From: Microbacterium dextranolyticum | GTDB taxonomy: Bacteria; Actinomycetota; Actinomycetes; Actinomycetales; Microbacteriaceae | Reading direction: 5' to 3' | Length of the DNA stretch: 64,000 nucleotides | Assembly (NCBI RefSeq): GCF_016907295.1 | Contig: NZ_JAFBBR010000001.1 | Coordinates: forward strand, 2,914,001-2,978,000 | Shown: positions 8,421 to 17,224 of the stretch, in pieces | Layout of the letters: each line of letters starts with the position of its first letter | Numbering within the stretch: the stretch's first letter is position 1 | Program-made: the position numbers and the translations under genes | Notes under the pieces: model-generated | Seen by the model: the letters and a program-made list of their open reading frames with translations, nothing else | Databases searched by the model: none | What the model was told of the DNA's origin: nothing

Positions 8421-9614
8421 TTACAGCCGCTCGATGATCGTCGCGTTCGCCATGCCGCCGCCCTCGCACATCGTCTGCAGGCCGAACCGTCCCCCCGTCG
8501 CCTCGAGATGGGCGAGCAGGGTGCCGAGCAGACGCGTGCCGCTCGATCCGAGAGCGTGTCCGAGGGCGATGGCCCCGCCCCACGGGTTGAGCTTCGCGGC
8601 ATCCGCACCGAACTCGGCCGCCCAGGCAAGCGGTACCGACGCGAACGCCTCGTTCACCTCATACGCGTCGAGGTCGTCGATCCCGAGACCGCTGCGCTCG
8701 AGGATGCGACGGGTCGCCGGGATGATCCCGGTCAGCATCATGAGCGGGTCGTCGCCGGCGACCGCGAACGCGTGGAACCGCGCCCGCGGCGTGAGACCCA
8801 ACGCGCGCGCACGTTCCTCGCTCATGATGAGCACGGCGGATGCCCCGTCGGTCAGCGGCGAGGAGTTCCCCGCCGTGATCCGCCAGTCGATCTCGGGGAA
8901 CCGCGCCGCGAGCTCCTCCGTGTGGAATGCCGGGGCAAGGCCGGCGAGACCTGCCGCGGTCGTGCCGGGCCGCACCGTCTCGTCGGAGTCGAGCTCACCG
9001 GCATCCGTCTGCACCGGCACGATCTGCCCCGCGAAGCGGTCGTCCTCTCCCGCCGCACCGGCACGGCGATGCGACTGCGCCGCGTAGGCGTCGAGCGCGT
9101 CGCGCGACAGACCCCAGCGCTGGGCGACGAGCTCCGCCGACACACCCTGGTTCACCAGCCCCTCGGGATAGCGGGCCCGCAGGCCGGGTGAGAATGGCGA
9201 ACCGGCCACCGCCGAGGCGACGCCCAGGGGCACCCGACTCATCGATTCGACGCCGCCGGCGATCACGATGTCGTATTGCCCGGCCATCACGCCCTGCGCG
9301 GCGAAGTGCGCGGCCTGCTGGCTCGATCCGCACTGCCGATCGATCGTGGCACCGGGAACGCTCTCGTCGAAGCCCGCCGCGAGCACCGCCTGCCGCGCGA
9401 TGTTGAGGGTCTGCTCGCCGACCTGGCTCACGCATCCGAGCAGCACGTCGTCGATCTGCGTCGACTCCAGGCCGTTGCGCTCGATCGTCGCCCGCAGCAC
9501 GTGCGCCGCGAGATCGACGGGGTGGATGCCGCTGAGCGCCCCTCCAGGCTTGCCGCGACCCGACGGGGTGCGGACGGCGTCGACGATGACGGCGGTACGG
9601 GCGGCGGTGCTCAT
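8421..9614 (-). CDS. acetyl-CoA C-acyltransferase (thiolase)
   Basis: This 397-residue thiolase carries the nucleophilic Cys at about residue 95 (DRQCGSSQQA), the His motif (NPWGGAIALGHALGSSGTR) and the C-terminal catalytic Cys (QTMCEGGGMANATI). It cleaves 3-ketoacyl-CoA with CoA in the last step of beta-oxidation, or works in reverse to make acetoacetyl-CoA. I start it at MSTAARTAVIVDAVRTPSG, the usual thiolase opening; an in-frame ATG three codons upstream is equally possible. It stands alone between repeat-bearing spacers. Physiological direction cannot be told from the sequence. Confidence 0.94.
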   Translation of the reverse strand: MSTAARTAVIVDAVRTPSGRGKPGGALSGIHPVDLAAHVLRATIERNGLESTQIDDVLLGCVSQVGEQTLNIARQAVLAAGFDESVPGATIDRQCGSSQQAAHFAAQGVMAGQYDIVIAGGVESMSRVPLGVASAVAGSPFSPGLRARYPEGLVNQGVSAELVAQRWGLSRDALDAYAAQSHRRAGAAGEDDRFAGQIVPVQTDAGELDSDETVRPGTTAAGLAGLAPAFHTEELAARFPEIDWRITAGNSSPLTDGASAVLIMSEERARALGLTPRARFHAFAVAGDDPLMMLTGIIPATRRILERSGLGIDDLDAYEVNEAFASVPLAWAAEFGADAAKLNPWGGAIALGHALGSSGTRLLGTLLAHLEATGGRFGLQTMCEGGGMANATIIERL

Positions 9615-9684
9615 GGCATCCATCCTCTCCCTCCGACGCCCGCGGGGGAATGTCGGTGCCGCGATCCCCGTGGAGACCTGTTCG

Positions 9685-9797
9685 CTGCGGACCAAGACTC
9701 CGCAGAGGATGCCACCACCACGTACTCCGCAGAATCACACGTACTCCGCACCAGATCTGAGCAGACGGTGCGGAGTACGTGACAATCTGCGGAGTAC
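9685..9797. repeat. TACTCCGCA repeat array, two direct then two inverted
   Basis: A small hairpin CTGCGGA/TCCGCAG (9685-9705) is followed by ACGTACTCCGCA twice in direct orientation (around 9721 and 9739-9750) and then TGCGGAGTACGT (9769-9780) and TGCGGAGTAC (9788-9797) inverted. The inner pair forms a 12-13 bp stem with an 18-base loop. It lies 3' of prpC and 5' of the thiolase gene and may end the prp transcript. The same order of units with a slightly different unit is found at 17110-17187. Confidence 0.8.
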
Positions 9798-9862
9798 AGC
9801 CCTCGCGCGGGCCAGCCCAGGAGGGCTCGGCCAGCCCGCGGGGCGCTGCTGCCCGCGCGCGT

Positions 9863-11053
9863 TCAGCCCTCCGCTTCAGCGGCCCGCAGCGAGATCGTGG
9901 CCGTGCCCGCCTCGTCGACGAAGCCCGCGATGTGCCGCTCATCGGGCCCGCCGTACGCCGACAGCGGCCGGATGAGCGCGTTCGATGCCCCCTGCTCCAT
10001 GATGTGCGCCGTCCAGCCGACGATGCGCGCCGCGACGAACAGCGGCGTGAAGGTGAGGGTGTCGAAGCCCATCAGGCTGTACGCGGGCCCCGAGGGGTAG
10101 TCGAGGTTCGGGTAGATGCCCTTGCGCTCGACGAACTCGCGCTCGAGCGTCGCGTACAGCGCTTCGACGTCGGGGCGGTCGTAGTGCTCGACGAGGCTGT
10201 CCAGCGCAGCCTTCATCGTCGGCACGCGCGAATCGCCGCGCTTGTACACGCGGTGACCGAAGCCCATGATCTTGCGCTTGTGCGCGAGGGCATCCTCGAG
10301 CCACGGAACGACGTTGTCGGCGTCACCGATCTCGTCGAAGATGTGCAGCACCGCCTCGTTGGCGCCGCCGTGCAGCGGCCCTTTCAGCGCACCGATCGCA
10401 CCGACGACGGCAGAGTACAGGTCGCTGAGCGTCGACGTGATCACGCGGGCGGTGAAGGTCGACGCGTTGAACGAGTGCTCGGCATACAGGATCATCGAGC
10501 GGTTGAAGGCATCCACGACGACCGGGTCGACCTCTTCGCCGAACGTCATCCAGAGGAAGTTGGCGGCGTAGTCGAGGTCGTCCCTCGGCGGGATGAGGTC
10601 TTGGCCGCGGCGGCGGCGCTGTCCGTAGGCGACGATGGCGGGAAGAGCCGCGAAGAGGTGGATGCTGCGTGCGAGATTCTCTTCGGGGGTGCCGCCGGCG
10701 TCGAGCACCGAGCCGGTGCCGGCGAGGTCGCGGGCACCGAGGACGCTGATCGCCGAGCGCACCTCGTCCATCGGATGGGCATCGAGCGGGGTCAGGTCGA
10801 TGACGGCGCGCACGTCGTCGGCGAGCGCGCGATGCGAACGCTCGTCCGCCCGCAGCGCGTCGAGCTGGTCGGCGGTGGGCAGCTCGCCGTTCCACAGCAG
10901 GTACGCGACGGCCTCGGCCGGCTGCGTCGCAGCCAGCTCGTGCACGGGGTACCCGCGGTACAGCAGAGAGTTGGTCTCGGGGTCGACCTTGCTGATGGCG
11001 GTCACATCGGCGATGACGCCGGCGAGACCCTTGTGGATGTCCTGATCGGTCAT
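9863..11053 (-). CDS. prpC: 2-methylcitrate synthase / citrate synthase
   Basis: This 396-residue protein of the short citrate synthase class begins MTDQDIHKGLAGVIADVTAI, which fits PrpC-type enzymes. It condenses propionyl-CoA with oxaloacetate to 2-methylcitrate and often also accepts acetyl-CoA. Catalytic signatures are GPLHGGANEAV, MGFGHRVYK and the Asp in YPNLDYPSG. The ATG at 11053 has an AAAGGAG site seven bases upstream, better than the ATG six codons earlier. It is the last gene of the prp operon, 118 bp after prpB, and that spacer carries an inverted-repeat array that may modulate its expression. Confidence 0.93.
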   Translation of the reverse strand: MTDQDIHKGLAGVIADVTAISKVDPETNSLLYRGYPVHELAATQPAEAVAYLLWNGELPTADQLDALRADERSHRALADDVRAVIDLTPLDAHPMDEVRSAISVLGARDLAGTGSVLDAGGTPEENLARSIHLFAALPAIVAYGQRRRRGQDLIPPRDDLDYAANFLWMTFGEEVDPVVVDAFNRSMILYAEHSFNASTFTARVITSTLSDLYSAVVGAIGALKGPLHGGANEAVLHIFDEIGDADNVVPWLEDALAHKRKIMGFGHRVYKRGDSRVPTMKAALDSLVEHYDRPDVEALYATLEREFVERKGIYPNLDYPSGPAYSLMGFDTLTFTPLFVAARIVGWTAHIMEQGASNALIRPLSAYGGPDERHIAGFVDEAGTATISLRAAEAEG

Positions 11054-11091
11054 GACTGCTCCTTTGCGCATGCGAGGCCGGTCGCGCCAGC

Positions 11092-11173
11092 GACCGTGTC
11101 CCGATTTCTGTCGTTTCGAGGCCCCGGATGCGACCGAATGTGGGACATGGTCGGCATCAAGTGGGACACGGTC
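11092..11173. repeat. GACCGTGTCCC inverted-repeat array between prpB and prpC
   Basis: GACCGTGTCCC (11092-11102) faces two inverted copies, GTGGGACATGGTC (11140-11152) and GTGGGACACGGTC (11161-11173). The last copy overlaps the stop codon of prpB. The outer pair is a perfect 11-bp inverted repeat. It fills the only sizeable gap inside the prp operon, so it could be an attenuating hairpin or a repeat element like those at 9685-9797. Confidence 0.75.
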
Positions 11174-12083
11174 AGCGGGTGATCTGGAACGTGAAGACGT
11201 TCGAATCGAAGTGGCTGTACGCCTCGTAGTCGAGCAGGTCGTACAGATCGGCGCGGTGCTGCATCCGGTCGAGCTGCCCGGTGAGGTGCCCGACCTCGTT
11301 CAGCGTATCGAGAGCGCGGGATGCCACGCCCATCGCCATCCGCAGGAGCGAGACCGGCCAGATGACGATCTGCACACCGGCATCCCGCAACTGGTCGACC
11401 GAGAACAGCTCGCTCTTGCCGAACTCGGTCATGTTGGCGAGGATCGGCACGTCCACTGCCTCGGCGACCGCTTCGAACTCGGCGAGGTCGCGCATCGCCT
11501 CGGGGAAGATCGCGTCGGCCCCCGCGTCGACGAGCGCCTTGGCGCGGTCGATCGCGGCATCCAGACCCGCCTTCCCCTCCTGCAGAGCGCGGATGTCGGT
11601 GCGCGCCATCACGAGGAAGTTCGGGTCACGGCGGGCGTCGACGGCGGCGCGGATGCGCGTGAGCGCCGTGCCCTCGTCGACGACCTGCTTGCCGTCGAGG
11701 TGGCCGCAGCGCTTGGGGTTGACCTGGTCTTCGATATGAGCGCCGGCGAGTCCCGCGTCCTCCAGCGTCTGGATCGTGCGGGCGACGTTCATCGGCTCAC
11801 CGAAGCCGGTGTCGGCATCGATGATCGCGGGCAGCTCCGTCACGCGGGCGATCTGCTGTCCGCGCCCGGCGACCTCGGTGAGGGTCGTCAGGCCGATGTC
11901 GGGCAGCCCGAGGTCGGCGCTGATCACGGCGCCCGAGATGTAGACCCCCTCGAAGCCTCTCTGCTCGATCAACCGCGCCGACAGCGGGTTGAACGCGCCC
12001 GGAAACCGCACGAGCTCGCCGCTCGCGAGGCGCTCGCGTAGCAGGCGCCGCTTCTCGGCGGCGGGAGTGTGTGCGTACAGCAT
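11172..12083 (-). CDS. prpB: methylisocitrate lyase
   Basis: This 303-residue member of the isocitrate lyase/PEP mutase superfamily splits 2-methylisocitrate into pyruvate and succinate. The catalytic loop KRCGHLDGK places the active Cys at residue 126, the signature that separates PrpB from other PEP mutase family members. DADTGFGEP (residues 89-97) supplies the metal-binding acids. The ATG overlaps the stop of prpD, so the two are translationally coupled. Confidence 0.96.
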   Translation of the reverse strand: MLYAHTPAAEKRRLLRERLASGELVRFPGAFNPLSARLIEQRGFEGVYISGAVISADLGLPDIGLTTLTEVAGRGQQIARVTELPAIIDADTGFGEPMNVARTIQTLEDAGLAGAHIEDQVNPKRCGHLDGKQVVDEGTALTRIRAAVDARRDPNFLVMARTDIRALQEGKAGLDAAIDRAKALVDAGADAIFPEAMRDLAEFEAVAEAVDVPILANMTEFGKSELFSVDQLRDAGVQIVIWPVSLLRMAMGVASRALDTLNEVGHLTGQLDRMQHRADLYDLLDYEAYSHFDSNVFTFQITR

Positions 12084-13609
12084 CAGAAGAGCCCCTTCGG
12101 GGAGGGAACGGATGCCAGGACCCCCGCCGCGGCGACGATATCGAGCTCTCGCACCTCATCCGCGCTCAGCTCGGGCAGCCGCTCAGCGAGCGCGAGGAAG
12201 CGCTCGATCTCGACGGGCTCGAGTACGGGCTCCGCGAGCAGGCGGAACTTGGCGACGTAGTCGGCGCGGGCGAAGGGCCGGGCCCCCAGCGGGTGCGCAT
12301 CGGCGACGGCGATCTCGTCGACGATCGTGGAGCCGTCGGCGAGGCGGATCTCGACGCGCCCGCCGAAGGCCTTCTCGTCCGGGTCCTCGGAGTGGTAGCG
12401 GCGCGTCCACTCGGCATCTTCGGCGGTCGTGATCTTCTGCCACAGAGCCACGGTGTCCGCTCGGGCCGCGCGTGCGGGAAGGTACGAATCCACGTGGTGC
12501 CAGCCGCCGTCCTGCAGCGCGACGGTGAAGATGTACGGGATCGAGTGGTCGAGGGTCTCGCGGGATGCCTTCGGATCGTACTTCTGCGGATCGTTCGCGC
12601 CCGAGCCGATCACGTAGTGCGTGTGGTGGCTCGTGTGCAGCACGATGCCCTCGACGTTCGCCGGGTCGGCGAGCTCGGGATGGGCGCCGTGGAGCCTGCG
12701 GGCCAGGTCGATCCACGCCTGCGCCTGATACTCGGCGGAGTGCTCCTTCGTGTACGAGTCGAGGATCGCGCGCTTGGGCTCGCCCGCGGCCGGCAGCGGC
12801 ACGTCGTATGAGGCATCCGGGCCGTCGAGCAGCCACGCGACGACGCCGTCTTCACCCTCGTAGATCGGCGACGGCGAGGTCTGGCCGCGCATCGCACGGT
12901 CGACGGCCTCGACCGCCATCTTGCCCGCGAAGGCGGGGGCGTGCGCCTTCCACGTCGAGATCTCGCCCTTCCGGGACTGCCGCGTCGCGGTCGTCGTGTG
13001 CAGAGCCTGCGCGACCGCCTGCGCGATCGTGTCGGCGTCGAGGCCGAGCAGCGTGCCGATGCCGGCCGCCGCGGACGGACCGAGATGGGCGACGTGGTCG
13101 ATCTTGTGCCGGTGCAGGCTGATCGCGCGCACGAGATCCATCTGGATCTCGTACCCCGTCGCGATGCCGCGCACGAGCGCGGCGCCGTCGGCGCCGACGT
13201 GCTGGGCGACGGCGAGGATCGGCGGGATGTTGTCGCCGGGGTGCGAGTACTCGGCGGCGAGGAACGTGTCGTGGTAGTCGAGCTCGCGCACGGCCACGCC
13301 GTTCGCCCAGGCGGCCCACTCGGGGCTGGTGACGGTCTCGTTCGACTCGCCGAAGACGGTCGCGCCGTTCCCGCCGCGCGAGACGGGGTGGTCGAGCGCC
13401 TGCGCGCGGGCGGCGACGACCGGGCCTCGGGTGAGGGATGCCGCGGCCACCGACGCGTTGTCGATCACCCGGTTGACGATCATCTCGACAACGTCGGGTT
13501 CGACCGCCACGGGGTCGGCGGCGACCCCGGCGATCCGGTGGGCGAGCTGGTTCTCGCGCGCGAGATTCTCGTCGGAGCGGTGGACGCGGACGTGGTGCAG
13601 CACGGTCAT
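12083..13609 (-). CDS. prpD: 2-methylcitrate dehydratase
   Basis: This 508-residue MmgE/PrpD-family protein dehydrates 2-methylcitrate in the methylcitrate cycle. It begins [19 protein letters not shown], a start shared by actinobacterial PrpD proteins, and shows the family landmarks [19 protein letters not shown] and [19 protein letters not shown]. It overlaps the gntR stop by four bases upstream and the prpB start downstream. This arrangement implies one transcript. No aconitase-like AcnD or PrpF is seen, consistent with a PrpD-based cycle. Confidence 0.95.
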   Translation of the reverse strand: MTVLHHVRVHRSDENLARENQLAHRIAGVAADPVAVEPDVVEMIVNRVIDNASVAAASLTRGPVVAARAQALDHPVSRGGNGATVFGESNETVTSPEWAAWANGVAVRELDYHDTFLAAEYSHPGDNIPPILAVAQHVGADGAALVRGIATGYEIQMDLVRAISLHRHKIDHVAHLGPSAAAGIGTLLGLDADTIAQAVAQALHTTTATRQSRKGEISTWKAHAPAFAGKMAVEAVDRAMRGQTSPSPIYEGEDGVVAWLLDGPDASYDVPLPAAGEPKRAILDSYTKEHSAEYQAQAWIDLARRLHGAHPELADPANVEGIVLHTSHHTHYVIGSGANDPQKYDPKASRETLDHSIPYIFTVALQDGGWHHVDSYLPARAARADTVALWQKITTAEDAEWTRRYHSEDPDEKAFGGRVEIRLADGSTIVDEIAVADAHPLGARPFARADYVAKFRLLAEPVLEPVEIERFLALAERLPELSADEVRELDIVAAAGVLASVPSPKGLF

Positions 13610-14304
13610 GCGGGAGTCCTTTCGAGGGCGGTCAAGGCGAGGACGGGCGAGCGCCCGGCCGCGGATGCGGGGTCGTCGTCCGCCTCGCCGAGCGAGGCGA
13701 GGATGGCGGTGAGGGCGTTGTGCAGGTGGACGTGCGTCGCGTGGGCGGCGAGGTCGCCGTCACCCACGGCGAGGGCCGATGCGATCAGGCGGTGCTCCGC
13801 GACGGATGCCGCGAGGCGTGCGGGATTGTCCCGGGCCAGGCGGCGCACGCGCACGAGATGGGTGCGGACGATCGTGAGCGCGGCGGTCAGGTAGTCGTTC
13901 GCGACGGCGGCATCGACCGCGCTGTCGAACCGCCCGATGAGGGTGTAGTACGCGTCGGGGTCGGCGGCGGGATCCACCGTCACGAGCTCGTCCGCCAGCG
14001 CGGCGAACACGTGCCGGTCGCCGCGGACCGCCGCGAGCCGGGCTGCGGATTCTTCGAGCGCGCGCCGCACCTCGAACAGTTCGCGGATGTCGCCCGTATC
14101 GAGGTCGCTGACGACCGTCACACGCGGGGATGCCTGCACGACGAGACCGTCGGCGATGAGCCGGCGGAGCGCTTCACGCAGGGGCGTGCGACTCACGCCG
14201 AGACGGGTCGATTGCTCGACCTCGCCGAGAACGGTGCCCGGCGGCAGCGCACCGGACTGGATCTCGTCGAGGAGCGTGCGGTACGCCTGCTCGCTGGCTC
14301 GCAT
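13606..14304 (-). CDS. GntR-family regulator of the methylcitrate operon (FCD subfamily)
   Basis: This 232-residue protein has an N-terminal winged helix (about residues 5-75, with [23 protein letters not shown] as its core) followed by an all-helical FCD ligand domain. It is the first gene of the prp operon and overlaps prpD by ATGA, so it is almost certainly an autoregulated controller of propionate catabolism. The effector is probably an operon intermediate such as 2-methylcitrate; this is inference. Two GTATAC-centred sites lie directly upstream. Confidence 0.9.
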   Translation of the reverse strand: MRASEQAYRTLLDEIQSGALPPGTVLGEVEQSTRLGVSRTPLREALRRLIADGLVVQASPRVTVVSDLDTGDIRELFEVRRALEESAARLAAVRGDRHVFAALADELVTVDPAADPDAYYTLIGRFDSAVDAAVANDYLTAALTIVRTHLVRVRRLARDNPARLAASVAEHRLIASALAVGDGDLAAHATHVHLHNALTAILASLGEADDDPASAAGRSPVLALTALERTPA

Positions 14305-14326
14305 GACACCTCCTTCGGTGCCGCCA

Positions 14327-14389
14327 TTGTATACACAAATCCTAATTTAGCGCCATCATCTTCCTTCATTTCACTCATGCGTATACAGA
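14327..14389 (-). promoter_or_regulatory. promoter/operator region of the prp operon
   Basis: This AT-rich stretch upstream of the GntR gene contains TTGTATACACAA at 14327-14338 and a second GTATAC core at 14381-14386, 54 bp apart. FCD-type GntR proteins typically bind short palindromes of the form TNGTATACNA, so both look like operators for the adjacent regulator. Low GC here contrasts sharply with the surroundings. Confidence 0.6.
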
Positions 14390-14482
14390 GGTGCAATTCT
14401 GGATTCAGCCGGGGCGTACCGACGTCGGGCGCATCGCCCTGGCATCCGCGCCTCTGGGAAGCCACCCCGGCGCACCCGGTTC

Positions 14483-14539
14483 AGAGGCGCCGAATCGCGG
14501 ATGCCACGGCCCGCGACCCGCAGATCGGCGCCTCCGATC
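14483..14539. repeat. 57-bp palindromic repeat, copy 1
   Basis: The segment starts AGAGGCGCCGAATCGCGG and ends ATCGGCGCCTCCGATC, so its ends are imperfectly complementary and it can fold into a hairpin. Two more copies of the same 57-bp length lie at 61983-62039 and 63224-63280. Here it sits between the prp regulator promoter and the 3' end of ald and could act as the ald terminator. Confidence 0.75.
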
Positions 14540-14578
14540 GGCCGAACGAGGGCCCCGGCCAGGAGCCCCGGCGACGAG

Positions 14579-15652
14579 TCAGCCGAGGATGCGGGTGTCG
14601 ACGATCTCGCCTCCGCGGATCGACAGTCCGGCGGCCAGCGACGGGTCGGCGGCGAGCGCGGCATCCACCCCGTGCTCGGCGAGTGCGATCGTGTAGCGCA
14701 GGGTCGCGTTGGTGAGCGCCAGGGTCGAGGTGAGCGGCACCGCGCCGGGCATGTTGGCGACGGCGTAGTACATCGCGTCGTGCACGCGGTACGTCGGGTC
14801 GGTGTGGGTCGTGGCGTGCGTGCCCTCGAAGCATCCGCCCTGGTCGACGGCGATATCCACGAGCACCGAGCCGGCGCGCATCCGCGCGACCATGTCGAGC
14901 GTGACGAGCTTGGGCGCGGCGGCGCCGGGGATGAGAACCGATCCGATCACCAGGTCGGCGTCGGCGACGAGGTCCGAGATGACCGAACGCGACGAGACGC
15001 GCGTGTCCACGCGGCCCCCGAACTGCTCGTCGAGCACGCGCAGCCGCGGGATCGAGACATCCACGATCGTCACGTGCGCGCCGAGCCCCACCGCCATCTG
15101 CGCCGCGTGGGTGCCCGCGACCCCGCCGCCGATGACGACGACGCGCCCCCGCGGCGTTCCCGGAACACCGCCGAGCAGGATGCCTCGCCCGCCCGCAGGG
15201 CCCAGCAGCTGCTGGGCGCCGACCTGCACCGACAGCCGTCCGGCGATCTCGCTCATCGGCGCGAGCAGCGGTAGCGAACGGTCGGGCAGCTGCACGGTCT
15301 CGTACGCGATCGCGGTGGTCCCGGCATCCTGCAGCGCACGGGTGAGCTCGCGATCGGCCGCCAGGTGCAGATAGGTGAACAGCGTCAGGTCGCGGCGAAG
15401 AAAGGCGTACTCGGGCGCGATCGGCTCTTTGACCTTCACGAGCAGGTCGGCCGCGCTCCAGACGTCCGCGGCGTCGGCACCCAGATCGGCTCCCGCCGCG
15501 ACGTACGCCTCATCGGAGAACCCCGACCCCTCACCCGCCCCGCGCTGCACGAGCACGCGATGCCCGCGCGCGACGAGCTCGTCGACGCCGGTCGGGGTCA
15601 TACCGACGCGGCGTTCGCTGTCTTTGATCTCTGCGGGGACTCCGATGATCAT
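14579..15652 (-). CDS. ald: alanine dehydrogenase
   Basis: This 357-residue protein begins MIIGVPAEIKDSERRVGMTP, the Ald/PNT signature. It has a Rossmann motif VVVIGGGVAGTHAAQMAVG near residue 165, the substrate-side Lys of VKVKEP and the loop around HLAADRELT. It interconverts L-alanine and pyruvate plus ammonia with NAD(H). Length is slightly below the usual 371, from a shorter C-terminus. A divergent Lrp/AsnC regulator starts 158 bp away, as in the aldR-ald pair of mycobacteria, so alanine-responsive control is likely. Confidence 0.94.
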   Translation of the reverse strand: MIIGVPAEIKDSERRVGMTPTGVDELVARGHRVLVQRGAGEGSGFSDEAYVAAGADLGADAADVWSAADLLVKVKEPIAPEYAFLRRDLTLFTYLHLAADRELTRALQDAGTTAIAYETVQLPDRSLPLLAPMSEIAGRLSVQVGAQQLLGPAGGRGILLGGVPGTPRGRVVVIGGGVAGTHAAQMAVGLGAHVTIVDVSIPRLRVLDEQFGGRVDTRVSSRSVISDLVADADLVIGSVLIPGAAAPKLVTLDMVARMRAGSVLVDIAVDQGGCFEGTHATTHTDPTYRVHDAMYYAVANMPGAVPLTSTLALTNATLRYTIALAEHGVDAALAADPSLAAGLSIRGGEIVDTRILG

Positions 15653-15810
15653 GGGTGGGACTCCTTGGAATCGGTCCGCGGCGAGGACGGGCGGACATGA
15701 GGCGAGGTGGAGCGGTGCGGCGCGATCACGATGTCAGCCGAAGCGGAGCGCGGCAAGACGCCCTGAAGATTCGGCGGGAATGCTATCCCGCATCGATCTA
15801 GAATCGGCCC

Positions 15811-16284
15811 ATGAGGACTGAGAGCGCGAACGATTCGGTGGATGCCACCGACCTCCGACTCATCGACGAGCTGACGTCCGACGCGCGGCAGCCGCTCGGT
15901 CGCCTCGCGACGACGCTCGGTCTTGCCGCATCGACGGTCCACGCGCGCATCGCGCGGCTCGTGTCGCGCGGCGCGATCCGCCGCTTCACGATCGACGTCG
16001 ACCCCGCCGCGCTCGGCTACCGCACCGAAGCGCTGGTCGCGGTGCGCATCCGGCCCGGTGCGCGCGCGCAGATGGCGCGCTTCGCCGACGAGCTGCGCAC
16101 GCATCCCGATGTCGCGCAGTACTTCTACGTCGCCGGCGCCGAGGACTTCGTCATCCACTTCCGCGGGCGCGACACCGCGGATCTGCGGTCGTTCGTCTCC
16201 GACCACCTCTCGACGCATTCGATCGTCGCGGCCACCAACACGAGCCTCATCTTCGAGCGCACCGACGGCCTGCGCGGCGTCTGA
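15811..16284 (+). CDS. Lrp/AsnC-family regulator, AldR-like
   Basis: This 157-residue protein has an N-terminal helix-turn-helix (about residues 12-60: DLRLIDELTSDARQPLGRLA...TVHARIARLVSRGAI) and a C-terminal RAM/AsnC ligand domain (about 70-150). It is transcribed divergently from alanine dehydrogenase across a 158-bp gap, the arrangement expected for a local activator of ald. Its operators should lie in that gap but I cannot define them by eye. Confidence 0.88.
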   Translation: MRTESANDSVDATDLRLIDELTSDARQPLGRLATTLGLAASTVHARIARLVSRGAIRRFTIDVDPAALGYRTEALVAVRIRPGARAQMARFADELRTHPDVAQYFYVAGAEDFVIHFRGRDTADLRSFVSDHLSTHSIVAATNTSLIFERTDGLRGV

Positions 16285-16311
16285 CACCGCACCCCGCCGG
16301 AGTCGTCGTAC

Positions 16312-17070
16312 TCAGAGTGGCAGTGGCACCCCCGCCGTCGGGACGCGCAGCCTGTCACCGAGACCCGCATAGGCGAACTCCCGTGCCAGCCGCTCCCGCG
16401 TCTCGGTGAAGTGGTGCCAGCCTTCGGCGTGGATCGGCACGATGAGCGCACTGCCCAGCGCGCGTGCGGCCTCGACCGCCGTGCGCGCATTGAGCGTCAG
16501 GTCGCTGTCGCCGAAACGCCCGACGTTGGCGGCACCGGTGAACAGCACGGCGACGTCGATGGCCCCGATCCGATCGACGATCTCGGCGACGAGAGCCGAT
16601 GAGGCGTTGTCGCCCGACACGTACACGACGGGCTGCTCCGGCGCGCGCAGCACGAATCCGGTGACGGGCCCGGAGAGCTCCTCCGCCCCCTCCGGGCCGT
16701 GCAGTGCGGGAACGGCTGTGACCTCGACATCCCCGATGGTGCGGGTCTGCCACGTCTCGAGCCCGTGGACGCCCTCGATCCGCGCGGCGGCGGCGGGCGT
16801 CGACAGCACGACGCCGGCGTGCGGCAGAAAGGCGCGACCCGCGGCATCCAGATTGTCCGGATGCTGGTCGTGCGAAAGCAACACGACGTCGATCCCGCCG
16901 ACCTCGTCGGGGCCGAGGGCGGGGCCGGTGAGCTTGTGCAGCGCAAGACCCGACGAGGGGTAGTCGCCGGGGGCGTCGAACGTCGGATCGGTGAGCAGAC
17001 GGATGCCGGCGTAATCGAGGATCGCGGTCGGACCCCCGACGAGGGTGAGCGCGGTGCGCAGGGCGGTCAT
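16312..17070 (-). CDS. metallo-beta-lactamase-fold hydrolase (UlaG-like)
   Basis: This 252-residue MBL-fold protein begins MTALRTALTLVGGPTAILDY. Its metal motif is HDQHPDN, where the usual final His of HxHxDH is replaced by Asn; GPEGAEE and IVPIHAEGWHHFTE provide the later ligand positions. Such UlaG-like proteins hydrolyse lactones or phosphodiesters, but no substrate can be named here. The start at 17070 was chosen because the upstream 43 codons run into the CTCCGCA repeat array. It faces the Lrp gene tail to tail with a 27-bp gap. Confidence 0.8.
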   Translation of the reverse strand: MTALRTALTLVGGPTAILDYAGIRLLTDPTFDAPGDYPSSGLALHKLTGPALGPDEVGGIDVVLLSHDQHPDNLDAAGRAFLPHAGVVLSTPAAAARIEGVHGLETWQTRTIGDVEVTAVPALHGPEGAEELSGPVTGFVLRAPEQPVVYVSGDNASSALVAEIVDRIGAIDVAVLFTGAANVGRFGDSDLTLNARTAVEAARALGSALIVPIHAEGWHHFTETRERLAREFAYAGLGDRLRVPTAGVPLPL

Positions 17071-17109
17071 GCTCCCATTCTCGTGCCCTCCCGTGTCGCT
17101 CCGGCACGA

Positions 17110-17187
17110 CGAACTCCGCACGAAGTGATGAACTCCGCATGGCATCCCTCGATCAGGTGCGGAGTTCGGCGAATCCTGCGGAGTTCG
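17110..17187. repeat. AACTCCGCA repeat array, two direct then two inverted
   Basis: CGAACTCCGCA (17110-17120) and TGAACTCCGCAT (17129-17140) are followed by the inverted forms GTGCGGAGTTCG (17157-17168) and CTGCGGAGTTCG (17176-17187). The unit order matches the array at 9685-9797, with AACTCCGCA in place of TACTCCGCA. It lies in the shared 5' region of the divergent MBL hydrolase and RNase H genes, so here it is not a simple terminator. Confidence 0.8.
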
Positions 17188-17224
17188 CGCAGGCCGCACA
17201 CGCCCGCTCGGGTACCGTCGTACG

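Noticed and set aside
7074..9191. 705-codon open frame across the alpha-mannosidase and thiolase genes
   Set aside because: It is an Arg/Pro-rich off-frame reading typical of high-GC DNA and overlaps two certain genes and the repeat spacer.
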